Shown here piece after piece: positions 35,825 through 48,277 of a stretch of DNA of 64,000 nt (position 1 is its first letter; the number at the start of each line of letters is the position of its first letter). Origin of the DNA: Gnetum montanum (Eukaryota; Streptophyta; Gnetopsida; Gnetales; Gnetaceae); the NCBI GenBank assembly GCA_015680685.1, contig MNCI01018082.1:63534-127533 (forward strand), written 5' to 3'. Both the position numbers and the translations under genes were made by a program. A model generated the notes under the pieces. It saw only the letters and a program-made list of their open reading frames with translations. It searched no databases and was not told where the DNA came from.

Positions 35825-38590
35825 ATGTCTATTTCACAAGGAAGCAATAATGCATCATATGAAGAGAACATTCATTGAAGAACCAATGAGATATATACTA
35901 AAGAAAATTGAAGTGACCAACCTCATGCAAGGGTTTCATATGTTCATGACCACCCTAACAACATTCAAAGACTACATTCACCTAAGGTAGACAATCTTAG
36001 AGGAGATGAAGTAAGTCCTAGATCAAGGGAGCCTTAAGGCCTATGACCTCCTCAAAACCTAAAGAAGATAAATCAAGGGACTATGGGGAACACCATTGAA
36101 ACCATGGCAATCCTCCCAGTTCTTCCTCTTCCTCTTCCTCTTCAATGTCTAGTTTTGACAAAGATTAATGTAGGTATAGAGACAAAGCTTCACTATGGGG
36201 TCGAAATAAGGGTAGAAATCAAAATCATTTGAAAAATCAAAAACCTCAGTGTGAAAATAGTTAAAACCATCACAATTGAGCAAATAGAAATAGCAATTTT
36301 CACCACACCATGTCTGATGATGATGAGCCCTTATTGGTCACTAAGAGCCTAATGCAGATCATAGGGGCAATTAAGATACCCCAAAGGCATCATAGGGAAA
36401 GCGCATAAAAAGGATCGATATGAATAATATCCCTAAAGTTGTGGAAGGCTATGATTCTGATCCACAACATCACTTATGAGCCTTCTATGATGCCTGTGGC
36501 TTGCAAAATATCAAAAATAACTGGCAAAAGCTGAAGCTGTTTCCTAGGATACTAATAGATGAAGCTGAAAGTTGGTATAAATCGTTAGAACTAAGTTCCA
36601 TCCACTAGTGGTCCACAATGGTAGAAATTTTCAATGAAAATTACCAAACCTATGTAAGAGTGTCCAATCTAAAAAAAATCCAAGGGTGGAACTAAGAAAA
36701 TCATGAACCCTTAAATGTGGCCTTAGATAGATACTATTCACTACTACATAGATGTCTTGGCCATGATTTCTCCCAAAAAGAGCAACTTTTCCACATCATA
36801 GATGGGCTTTGTAATGAAACAAGGGAGATCCTTGGGATGTATGCTCAAGGTCGATTATATGAACTAAAGCCCATCAAATACAAAGGTTAATCAAGAATGT
36901 GGGAAAAGAAGAAGAAGAGCTATGTAAACAAGAGAATGTTGAGAAATATCATTAGGACCCAACTCTTCAAAAAAAGAGGGTCCATATCTATGATGAGGAA
37001 AAAGAGGAAACTCTTAATGAGGTGATTTCACAACAAAACTTGCCACTGCAATAATCTCTTGATGAACTCCAAGCAAGGCTAGATAGCATGTTAGAGTGGA
37101 TAAATGAAAAAGCTACAACTTTTGTAGAAACTATAGACAAGAAGGTAACTCAAAATGAAGTAGGAAATCATAATAAATGGAGGAAGTAGAATTAAGAAAT
37201 AGCTAGGAACACTTATCGAGAAATAGGAAACATGACTGAAGAAAGCAAGGCTATAGACTCAACCATAGATGAAGATGACGGATGTGACATCTACATATAT
37301 GATCATCCAAAGGGCCATTACCGAGTCATGTCACATCTACATGAGTATTGGGCTTTTGCATTAATTTCCAAATTCATAGAAAAGAACATGCCTAGAAAAT
37401 TTTCTTTTCCACTTGATAATTATAGACAGTCCCACATCCAATCATATTATTTTAGGGGGACTTATTACCACCCTCAACACTATCATCAACCACAGTGGCA
37501 AAACCCACAGTTGTGGGGGATGCCACCACCAAACCAGCCCTACCATTACTAGTAGTCGAACACATATGGGTATTATGTTCACCAACCTATTTCTCCAACT
37601 AGTTCTACATTCTCTACAAATTACTAATATCACTCTCCTTAATATCATCGCGATACAACATCTTTTGAAGGATCACCATCTCACACCTCTCATCCTTTAT
37701 CATATCCTCAATATTCTGATACTTCTCTCCACCATATGTCACCAACAACAACACAGAAAGGTTCAACACCATGAAATCAACAAGAAAATGCCACTTTTGC
37801 TGTGCACATACACAGAAATGATAATGCTAGTAGACCTCCACCACAATATTAGAAATGCCCTTTCTTTAGAATAGTTCCTACACGTAAGCACAACACTTGT
37901 GGACCTACTAAGTCATCCATACCAGCACAATGCCAATCAAGTGCAGCATCCTTCCTTTCACAACAGATGTCCTTTTATCCTATGCAAAGGCCAACATCCA
38001 TTATTACTCCAACACTTGATAGAAACAATGAATCTAGCACTGTGGAGAGACAAAAGAAGAATCCATGCATCACTAATAGTAAAGGGTGTAGTTTTGGATC
38101 GAAAATTTAAAATATTAATATAACCCACAAGAAAGCTAAGGAACAAGTATGTGAGAAAAAACTAGCCTACATAGTAGTTACTAAAATAGAAGATATCTAG
38201 TGGCTTGAAAATGAGAATATAAAATTTTTTTAAAGATGCATGGAGGCAATTGATCTACTTATTAGTTATAAACTTAAGAAAATGGACCAAATAGAAGACT
38301 TAGACACAGATATCTTACACTTTGGTTATACACCAGAAGAGGATATTAAACATGAAGACCCAAGAATTAAAATAGAAAATCAAGAAGAAGAAGGAAACAC
38401 ATTTGGACCCCAAAAATGGAAATACCTTTAAGTCCAAATGAAGATACATCTCCAAATGATCCAAATGAGACTTTCACCAATGTTAGACGTGCTACCACAT
38501 GATTGATTAAATTAGTAACCATGATAGATGGAAAATTGATGGTGTATAACCAAGGAATTTTGCAATCCATCTCTTGAATATGTAGCCACA
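35825..38590 (+). pseudogene. gag: B gag, broken
   Basis: The N-terminus reads MSISQGSNNASYEENIH then a TGA where A1 has Trp. Capsid domain about 36410-36890 (NIPKVVEGYDSDPQHHL, FPRILIDEAESWYKSLE, IFNENYQTYVRVSNL, CLGHDFSQKEQLFHIIDGL, MYAQGRLYEL). Zinc-knuckle-like block 37283-37321 reads C-D-I-Y-I-Y-D-H-P-K-G-H-Y, with Cys 2 and Cys 4 replaced by Tyr. A Pro/His/Tyr/Gln-rich tail follows (37400-37560 and degenerate beyond). A short acidic open stretch, 38240-38431, is not recognised. Many stops. Confidence 0.8.
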
Positions 38591-39922
38591 AGATTAGTCA
38601 TGGGGGAGATGCTCCATCCTAGTTTAAGAACTAATAAGTGTTTTCCACCTTTTTATTTTTACAATTTTTATCAGTTTCCTATTTCTTCCAAATTTTTTTG
38701 ATTTTTAATATGTTTTTCATTTCTTTATATTTTTCTCTTTTCTTAAGTCATTTCATTTATTTTTTATGAATGTCTTTTAAATTTCTATTAATAATATTGC
38801 CAAGACGTGATGTAGAAGTCAACACTATATTTTGGGTTTTTGTGTTATGCTATTAAGATGATTGGGTAAGTAATTGTGTAAAGTAGTGAGACCACCTCAT
38901 CCATCCTTATTGTTTTCTAAATAAAATTCCTTTTTCATGGAAACAATTTGGTTCTTCTTTCATGAAACTAAAATTAATTAATGATCATTGTACCTTGAAG
39001 AAAGAGGGAATGAACAAGTGAGAATGGTAAGGGTGTGATCTCAAGGGGACTTGTTGGGATTTCTTCTTATCTTCCATCATGTGGTTTATGAATCCTCTTG
39101 GAATGTATCATCACTCCTCCATCAACCAATTTTAAGGAAGCTCTATCTTTGCATGGTGTGGTTTCCATTTCAAAGGAAACAAAAAACAAAACAAAAACAA
39201 CAACAAAAATTAATAATAATGGAAATTCAAAGAACACTCCTTAGACACAAGAATGGGCTACAAGCACTGGTTATGGGGCTGGAAAGACATGTTACCCATG
39301 CTTGAAGGCACCCGTCTAACTAAGGCCCTTCCTCTCCTCTTCTCTTTTCTTCTCTTTTTGAAGTGATGATTGTTCTTTAAGGTGGTTGTAGATTCATGGT
39401 GGTAGGCAGGAAGGAACACATCAATGTAAGATTATTGTTCATGGTATGGACTTGGTCTGAACTTGGACAGATAGGTATGATGATTATTTTAATCACATTT
39501 TTCACAAGAACCTATTTTGGACATGGTTAAGTACCTTACATCTTGATCTCTGCAATCCCTTCTCATCCCATTGTTCACCTCACTGTTGCATACGATTATG
39601 GATCTTTTGGTTTTGTATAGTATAATGCAACATCCCAACCACGGAAGTTATGTGTTGTTTGGAACAAAGGCATGGTCTACATTTCAATTCTTAGATGCCC
39701 ATGGATATCTATAGTAGTGGTTATGCAAGGGCATTATAGTAGGAGCCTACTTTGGGGAGGATCCACTTGCATAAATTTTTTTGATCATGGCTTTGAACTA
39801 ACCTTTACATATTCTAAAAAATCAATGATAGTTTATTTGAATTTATGCATAATTTTGGGACTACTTATCATCACTTTCAATTAATTTTTTACTTTTTCCT
39901 ACCTTTTTTTTAAAATATCCTT
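38591..39922 (+). other. B 3' noncoding part, left of A3
   Basis: Begins with TTAGTCATGGGGGAGATG (about 38595-38612), then T-rich DNA, 'CTAAGGCCCTTC' near 39321 and the conserved G-rich block 39748-39769. No ORF supported. 39735-39922 recurs at 49119-49300 on the other side of A3. Confidence 0.6.
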
Positions 39923-40794
39923 TGATGAGCAGCGAGGTACCCCTATGCTCAACCATATGAATATGAGTGTGTATGCGTGATTTGGTCGAACTTTGCAGAC
40001 AAACTAGTTGTGGCACCTAGATAGTTATACATTGATTGCAGTTCATTGTCTTCCCACCTAGACTAGTATTTTCTTTGTTACATATGGTTTAGTCCAAAGT
40101 GAGGTGTATGATGTGGTTTCTATGACTATGCTACTCTTTAGGACAATGAGAAGTAACTTAATTAAGCTAATAAGCAATAAGTAATAAAATCTAAGCTAGC
40201 CTAAGTGCAATGAGCATATGTCCTTAATCATCTATATGCATTTTGGACTTCGCGTACTACTTCTGGGATTGCCAAGAAAACATCACTTGAAACACTATTT
40301 GATACACCACTAGGTTATCACGTAGTTACACTTAAATGTTTATGATTAAAATGTACTCATTTTGTGTGAACAACAAGAATAGTAAATGACAATAAAAGGA
40401 ATATTAATTAAGGAAACATCAATAAATAATAAATAATTAAAACAAATTAAAAGCTAACTGAATGTTGCAATGATGAAGTAATTTTGATCTTTATTGCTAA
40501 TCATGTGCATGTCAAAGTATGTCACACTCAAACAAAGGTTTCGTATAATCATAAGCATCACACCGCAGGCATGCACTTGGGAAAAGAATTGAAAATTGAC
40601 TAAAAACTAATAGAAGACTCGAGATTCCTAGTGACTAACTGTTCTAATGCCTCCTTCCTATGCACCTGAGTGCTATATTTATAGGCCAACACATGAATCA
40701 CGATATCATGTATACCATATCATGTCTAAGTTGTGGTATTACATACCTAATGTCATGTACCTAATATCAAGGCTTGGCAAACTATGATTCATCA
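39923..40794 (-). repeat. A3 3' LTR
   Basis: Plus strand TGATGAGCAGCGAGGTACCC ... ATGATTCATCA, then TACCCCCACGATT (purine tract on minus). TATA at about 40674-40685. Only a few GATATC-type units remain in U3. Confidence 0.85.
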
Positions 40795-40951
40795 TACCCC
40801 CACGATTGAATAAAAATCATCCTCAAGTCAACAAAATGAGGAACAAGTTTATTTGGTATGGGATTATTGAATGACTATAGATTACTTCATGCCATAGTGT
40901 GGGACTAAACAACACAAAATCTAGACACCAACAAAAAATACAAAATTTAAC

Positions 40952-43778
40952 TCATGTGGTTCTTGGTGACAATGGTTTCTCCATGGGCTTCTTTCCTTTA
41001 TCTTGTACTCTAGGCTTCTGAAATGGATACTTTTGAATGAGTGCCTAAAGTTTTTCCTCCTCTATCCAAGGATCATGTATCGGCCATGTTGATGTTCCAC
41101 TGTTTGATGGAGTCAACACCTCCCATGGACATGGTAGTTGTGGAGACCTCTAATTAGCTTTGACATACCATGTCACAAATAGTTGTTGTTCCTTCTCATA
41201 GGCCCTAGCTTTGTCTTTGAATTCCTGATAATCTATAAGCCATCGAGCCAATTTTGCTACAATATCCTTTTAGCCTTGGTAGCTAGCTTTTACCACCTCT
41301 AGTTGAGAGTTTGCTACCTCCAGTTTCTATAATGTCTTTTTGTGTTCAGCAAACTCTATCTCATATTTGGCATATGTGGTAGCTACCTACTTCACTAGCT
41401 CAGTCCTCAGGCATCCTGCTATTAACATGGCCAAGTTGGCATATTGTAGATTTTCCAACTCCATGTATTCTATGAGATTTGTGATCTAAAGATCCTAGCT
41501 ATTTAATTCTGCTAGTTCTAGCTCTTTAATTCTGCTTAGTGGGTGAAGGTGTAAGTGTTTAGTATGCCTTGCTAGTTAGTGTTTTGAGCATTGAAAGAGT
41601 TAATGTGATCCTTAGCCATATAGATTTCTTTTTCGATGATCTCCTTATACATCCCCACCTGATCCTAGAAATGTTCATTTGACTTTTCATGCCACTTAGC
41701 TTCATTTTACCATGTGCTTATTTCAATGGTCATCTTCTGTTGAATGGCACGTACCTCCTCCATTGAGAGGGTTCTATTCTCTCTGTCTAAGTGACTTATG
41801 TCTTAGTTGACTCTTATTAGTTGTTCTTGCATTTGCTAGAAAATTTCCTCAAGGACATTCTTTTATTTTTCAACTATTATCAATCAAAGATTTTTGGCAG
41901 TAAGGAGTTTATTTTCTTCTTATAAGGCCTTGATTGTTTTTGCATGTGCATATGTTTGAGCTTGTGCTTTTGAAGGATCCCAATCAACCTTCTCCTTTTC
42001 TATTGCCACCCTTTTATTCTTCACTAACAATTTATTTAGCTACTTTGTCCTAAATGATTCTAGTTAATTGGCTGGAACAAGTTGGGATAGATCCTGCTGT
42101 TCAGCTTGTAGGACAACGAACTTTTTCTGGAGTCTCCTCGACTTGTCTTTTGCATGTTTGACCCTAACCTTAGTCATGACCAACTTTTCTTTAGTGGAAA
42201 TGAGGTCTAATTGTGCCGCTGTGACATCTTGGGGTATGTTAAACAAGGACATCATTGCCTGTCCTGTTTGCAGTAAGCAATTTAGAGCATCCTGATGTTC
42301 CATAGAAGTCATTGAGGTACTAGTCAGAACTTGAGCATCATGTGCTCATGTGAAATCTATTGGTGGCACAATAGAGATGTTAAATGATTTCTTGATGTGG
42401 TCCATGACTAGCTCTGCTACTCCAACTACATCCTTGTGTTGCATGATCACTACTATGGCACTTCACTAGTTTCTAATTGTACTTGGAATGATGTAGCATT
42501 TCTTGAGATCTGTTGTGACCAATGTGATTCCCCTCCTCCTATTTGTATTGAGACCTCATCCCTTTCATGATCAATTGATATTGTGGGCTGTACAGCATCA
42601 TTGATTACCTTGAAGAGATTGGTCTCATTCCTACTTCCCCAACTGATCGTTTCTATGATGGCCTTGAGATGGCTCATCAACAGTTGGTAATCTTGTAGAA
42701 ATGGTGGTTGTTGCTAGTCCTACTAGCCTATGGGCTATGTGCTAGGCCCTACTTCTTTTTGTTGGCTGAGCCTTGTGTCGAGAAGTTGGCTAGGCCCTAT
42801 TGTTTGAGGTGCAGTGGGCCCAACCATCTGTTCTTATTTAGGCTCCAATGTCTCACCAACATATTTTTTTGGTGCTGGTGGCTTCAGTAATTCAGCATAT
42901 AAGGCATTTTGAGCTTTTCTAGGGATGTTATTAGTCTACCCTAGAATTCCAAGATGTTGGCATAGCTTCCTAATTAGACATGGAAAGGGGAGTGTGAACT
43001 TTCCTGTCTTCTGTTCTTCAAACTACCTTAATATCTCTATTAAATATAAATGGGGCAAATTGGCATCAACCTTTTCCATCAAGATTGCACTTCCTCTAGC
43101 CGCATAGGTAGAAATCCTATTTAACCCCTTTGTTGGGAAAATGTGATAGGTGCTAATTTTAAAATAGATTATTTCTTCAAGGGTTAGTTTTCCATATGTT
43201 TTGTCTTCTTTGTCGTATGCCCTTTTTAGCCATACTTCTTTTTCATCTACATCGAAGTAGGTGGATAGATGAGCAACTTTAGGTCCTATATTTGGAAGAT
43301 TTAGAACTTCTATAATGGCCTTTATAGAGAAATCAACTAAAATTCCACCAATGTGAACAATGGTGCCTTCCTCTTTATTATGCCAAAATTGATAGGTTTT
43401 CCCCAAATACCATTCTCCACTTTCTAAGAGGATAGGCCATAGTAGAGATCGCTTGAGTTGATCCTTGACTGGGTCAGGGGTGAATTTGGTAAAAGGTCAA
43501 AAATTAAGTTCCACAATCACTGTAGTGAATGTGGACCTTTCCCGAATGGCTTGAACGCATTCTAGAAATAATGTGAGATTTTATCTTTATTCAGGTGCCC
43601 TGCCCTCTTCATCTTCTTCTTGAACAGATTATGCAGTGATAGGGGTTTCTTGATGGGTGCTAAACGATTGTGCTTCTTGTTTTGCATGTTCTACATGAGG
43701 TACTTGGCCTTTTCCACTTCTCAGATGTTTGGCTGCACCTTAAGAAGGTCCTCCCTATTGTCCTCATTTAGGGGCCAT
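40952..43778 (-). pseudogene. A3 extra ORF (conserved domain plus coiled coil), broken
   Basis: ATG at 43778 (MAPK...), stop at 40952. The N-terminal third has the best-preserved stretch, 43406-43023: GKTYQFWHNKEEGTIVHIGG, ILVDFSIKAIIEVLNLPNIG, LTLEEIIYFKISTYHIFPTK, GLNRISTYAARGSAILME. It is shared with A2 and resembles the uncharacterised 'putative plant transposon protein' domain. At 42312-42064 a Lys/Gln/Leu heptad-rich sequence (KVRVKHAKDKSRRLQKKFVV) suggests a coiled coil that seems to continue to the C-terminal PMEKP... end. Several stops interrupt it. Function unknown. It persists in a copy that lost pol, so it may have mattered for mobilisation in cis, but that is inference. Confidence 0.6.
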
Positions 43779-45770
43779 CTGTATATACACAAAGATCAAT
43801 TGTTAGCAAGGTTATTTAAAGAAGTTCAATTATCTCATACCTTACTCATTACCTTTAATAAATGTTGAATTCTTTTCTTAGTGTGATTTTAGAGTTAGAA
43901 ATTTTTCAAGTTCCCCTAAAATTTTTAATGTTGGGCCTGATTTGCTTAGGTAACTCCAATAATAATTTAAATGATTTGGGTAAAAGAAGAAAATTAGTCT
44001 GCCATGAGTTTTTAAGATTTTCTAATAGTACTTATCCCTATGATATCCTTCAATCATTAGCAAATTTTGAAAAATTTATGCACAAATTCTATCATACCCC
44101 TTCCCCACGACTGGGTTAAATACTTCAGATTTAATTAGGTGCGATCAGAAAGGAAATCGGCGCATTAATGAGCGAGATATTAACAGGTGAATGTTAGATG
44201 CTTAAAGCACTAAGAATTATGGAAGAAAATTTGAACAACTCCCCCACTATGGAAAATGACTTCTGTAGTGTGCGGGGGACCCATATATATTGTTTTTTTA
44301 GATGCAATATTATGTATGCAATACCACATACTTGATATTGCATACGCGATACTGCACACCTAATATCATGTTGGACTCGATAATGGGTACTCGATATCAC
44401 ATCCTATCAAAAATAGGGCACTTAGTAAAAGTAATGATTTTTTTGAGTTTTTACAGCCAAACATGAAGGATTTGAGATAGATTGGCAAGGTCTGGAATAA
44501 TGTCAAGTGGAAATTAAGGCACCAAAGTGTAATGAAGTGGAGTTATACAATGAAGTTCTTTGAAAAGGGTGAGGAAAAAGGACATGTAGTGGTTCTAAGG
44601 AATGTTTGGTTGAAATAATTACAAAGGAAAGAATAGATTTAGCAGTGTAATACTTAGAGGGTATAAAATGATGTGGTGATGTGCAACAAGTACAAATTAC
44701 AAAAGTCACACAAGTGGTTCCTCCCCAAAGCAAGTTCCAACCTATCATGCCATTAAGTAACCACATCTTAATATGTTTGTAGATACTAGAGGGATTAAAT
44801 GCAATCTGCACTTGTGCAACAAAACACACATATGATAAGTACCACCATGATGAGGTATAAATTCTATGCTACACAAGACACAAGTTAGAAGTACTTGGAC
44901 CATGAGATGAGAGGAATTATAGAAGGGATTGCAGAGATCAGGACATGAGGTAACTTACCCTAGGCACAATGAATCCAAAGTGTTGTAGATGATTAAAGTA
45001 CTATTAGCCTATCACTTCAAGATTAAAACCAAGTCCATACCTCTGATCAGTGACATCGCATTATTTCACCCCAATGATAGACAACAATAAGAGCACCATG
45101 ACAGCAAGGTGTATGATCACTTGGCATTTTGCACAAAGGAGGAGTGATTTGAATTTGTCTGTGGTACATTTTCCTTGATATTTTCTTTTCTTTTTCTTCT
45201 TCTAGCCACTTTTGCACTTTGTCTTGCCCAATAGGGATTTGGAGAAGCCTCCAACCTTTAGGCATGGGTGCATGTCTTTCTAGTTGGACCCTCTAGAAGA
45301 ACATTGAGTTTCTTTATTGAGTACCTTTATCACAACTCTTAGTCCCATTTTTTGTTAGATCTACAAGGATCTTAGTACAACCAAGCTACATGATAGCACA
45401 TACAAGTGTCACCAAAGAGAATTCACAAGTCCACTTGATGTCACACCTTTGCCATTCCCTCTTACTCCATCACTCTTCACTCTAGGCATAATGAGTATAA
45501 AGTTACTTTAAGTTTTAATGATAACACGAATATCATCATACCAAAATTAGAACCTCTTATTAATAGAATGGGTGGATGGATGTTGTGGGATCACTATCCA
45601 AATAATTAGTCACTTGTGATTTGATAACATATAAAAACACCTTAATCAACAAGTCACATGAGTATTTTATTCACAAATGAGATTACCCACAAAAAGATAA
45701 AATGACAAATTGAAAAACAAGAAATTAGAAAACAAAAAATTGTAAAACCAAAGAAAAGCAAAAAAAATTA
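43779..45770 (-). other. A3 3' noncoding spacer
   Basis: No convincing gene. Homologous to A1 2105-3506. It contains the G-rich block 44711-44734 (minus). It also has an LTR-like GATATC/TATA patch at 44270-44410 ('CATATATATTG' and 'TACTCGATATCACATCC') that lacks a partner LTR. Confidence 0.55.
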
Positions 45771-45788
45771 CTAATTATGCTTATTTGA

Positions 45789-45806
45789 ATGGGGGATATC
45801 CCCCAT
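45789..45806. other. Perfect 18-bp palindrome at the end of A3 gag
   Basis: ATGGGGGATATCCCCCAT. The A1 equivalent (about 3525-3542) has one mismatch (ATATCGCCCAT). It overlaps the TCATGGGGG motif found at the same position in B and D. Confidence 0.6.
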
Positions 45807-46674
45807 GAATAAGCTTTTGATCATGGCGAGAATTAATAAATGAAAAGTTAGGATCCATGCATGTTGGAAATATTGGGGTCTAGTCATATCCAAACCACTG
45901 GGTGTCTTTTGGTGTGGTGGTAGGAATGTACCTAAATTGGGGTTCACACACTTGATTAAAGTAGGCATAGTGGGGTAGATTATGAGATATGTCCATGTGA
46001 TAAGAAGCTGAACCACTATGGCACTTGTGACCATAAGGTAGTATGCAAGGATAGATATGTCTCCTTACATTATTATTTTCATTAGGCCACATGGTTGTTG
46101 GAGTGTTAATTGGTGGCTTGGATAAGGTAACAGGAGGCGTTGAGTTTGAAGAGGAAGATGCATCAATGTGTTGGGCTTGTGTTGAGTTGGAGGATATAGT
46201 GGTTTTAAAGTTGTGCTATCTCTTTCTATGACCATGCCTAAAGAAAGGATGCTTCCAAAAATGTGGAGGACTCCCACTACTATTGAGAATAGTAGCACAA
46301 GTAATGTTCATTGGTTGGTGTTGTGGTGTAAAACCTTTCGATACGACTAGTGGTGATGTAGAAGGAGGTGAAGGATGAGAATATTGAGAGTAAGAAGGAG
46401 TGTAGAAAACATGAGGTGGTGATCTCGTAGGAGAGGACATGGGTTTGGAAGAGTGATAACAATGAGGTGAAGTAGAGGATGTTGATCCAGTTGGAGAAAT
46501 AGGGTGTTAAACATAATAAGAACTTGTTTTTAGGTTATACGAAAGGTGTGGCTAGTTTGGGGATGGCCTTCCCAACAACTGGGGGTTTTGCCACTATGGT
46601 TGAACACAGTACTTTTGTATGAAATCTGAATGTAACATTCTTCCCCAATGCTCATGTAGCTATGACAAGATTGG

Positions 46675-46713
46675 GCATTTGCCTTTGGGGTGATTGTATA
46701 GGCAAACATCACA
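46675..46713 (-). other. Non-canonical zinc-knuckle-like motif in A3 gag
   Basis: C-D-V-C-L-Y-N-H-P-K-G-K-C, all four ligands present, spacing CX2CX3HX4C as in D. Confidence 0.6.
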
Positions 46714-48258
46714 TCGATACTTATGATTCGCAGTTGAGCCCCTATCCTTATTTTCTTTAGCCCCTCTTTTTGATTGTTGAATAGTGTTCTATCTTATTTC
46801 TAGGTTTGGTATTCTCCATTTGTCTTGGTTGTTAGAGTTATTTGACATGGTTCTCCCTTTAATAATGTTTACATATTCTCTGCATTTTTCATGTACCCAC
46901 TTCGTCATATTATTGATCTTTGCCTCGATTTCATCTAATAATTTTGGTATTGGCAAAGATGAGGGTGGTTCCACCTCCATGAGGTGAGTTGATTTCTCCT
47001 TTTCATGATTATGGACCTTCGTTACTTTAAGAGTTTGGTCCTATTGAGATCTTTCAACATTCTCCCATTTGGCTATTTCTCCTTCTTTTTTTTGCTACAT
47101 ACTTAATAAGCTCTTGGAATTAGTGGGTTTTAAGTTCATATAGTTGACCTAGGGCATACATTCCTAAGGTCTCCCTTGTTTTGTTATAGAGCCCATCCAT
47201 GATGTGACACATGAGCCTTTCCTCAGAGAACCCATGACCTAGAAATTTGTTTAATAATGAGTAATATCTTTCTAAGGTCATGTCCAAGGATTCATGTTGC
47301 CCTTGTTTCCACTCTTGGATTTGTCTCCTCAAGGCTAACACTTGCACAAGTTTGATATCTTTCGTTGAAGAGTTTCACCATTATAGGCCATTGAAAAATT
47401 GAAATTGGTTTTAAAGACTTGTACCACACTTTTTCTTGGCCCATGAGTTTCATAGGAAAGAGCTTAAGTCTTTGCCACCCATTATCAATGTTGTTCCATG
47501 CACAGGCATGATAGAAGGCTTGTAAATGATGTTGTGGATCTAAATCATAGCCCCTTTAGAACTTAGAAAAGTTATTTAAATCAAGCTAGGGTAGATGGCT
47601 TTCCCTGCAATGCCAACTAGATATCTGAACGGCCTTTATTATATGCATTAGGCTCTTAGTGGTCAATAGGGATTCATCGTCACTAAGTAGGTTGTGAGTT
47701 TGTGAGTTGGGACGATGTTGTCTTTGTTCATGTTGGTGTTGTTGATTTTGCATGTGGGTTCAATTTTTATTTCAATGCTGACCCCTTGAGGAATAGTCAT
47801 CCATGTCATGACTTGGTGTTAAAAGAGTAGAGAAAGAGAGAGAATTGAAAGACTCATCATGACTTTTATAAGTCTCCCAATCATCCCTTGATGTACTCTT
47901 GCTAACCATTGAGAAGGTCCTAGGCCTTATGGGCCTCCTCGTTCTAGAAGATGTCACATCCTTTCTAGAGGTGTCTGAATTGGATGACAAGAGTCCTTAA
48001 GTATCGTTGGGGTGTTCATGAACATATGAAACTCCTGCACAAGATTGAGTACTCCAAACTTCTTCTTTGTCATAAATTTTGTTGTTTCTCTAATGAATTA
48101 CCTCACTAGTTTTTGCATTATCATTGTCTTGTGAGAGAGACATTGTCATGAATTGTGTGTGGCTTAATTGAATTTAACTTCTTTGTCTAAAATATATATC
48201 GTTAATACCCTATTATAACAATATTATATGATATAACTAATCTAGATAACTAGCACTG

Positions 48259-48276
48259 TCCCTGGCAATGGTGCTA
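48259..48276 (-). promoter_or_regulatory. Primer binding site, tRNA-Asp type (A3)
   Basis: Minus strand TAGCACCATTGCCAGGGA, one base from the 5' LTR. Confidence 0.7.
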
Positions 48277-48277
48277 A

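Larger units (their letters stand above)
45771..48143 (-). pseudogene. gag: A3 gag, broken
   Basis: Starts MSLSQDNDNAKTSEVIH at 48143, then a TAG where A1 has Trp. N-terminal region 48050-47772 (GVSYVHEHPNDT, then RTFSMVSKSTSRDDWETYKS, DDYSSRGQH). Capsid domain about 47580-47120 (ALRRQIQEWKQGQHESLDM, GHGFSEERLMCHIMDGLYN, MYALGQLYEL). Zinc-knuckle-like motif 46675-46713 (C-D-V-C-L-Y-N-H-P-K-G-K-C). A Pro/Ser/Tyr/His-rich tail runs to the final GDIPHSNKHN. Five or more frame breaks. Confidence 0.8.

Noticed and set aside
38240-38431. Short acidic ORF as an independent gene in B
   Set aside because: It lies in the degraded gag/protease stretch of B and has no start context or relatives in the window.
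40952-43778. Calling the extra ORF an envelope gene
   Set aside because: Position fits, but no signal peptide, membrane span or surface-protein feature was visible, and the sequence looks like a soluble domain plus coiled coil.
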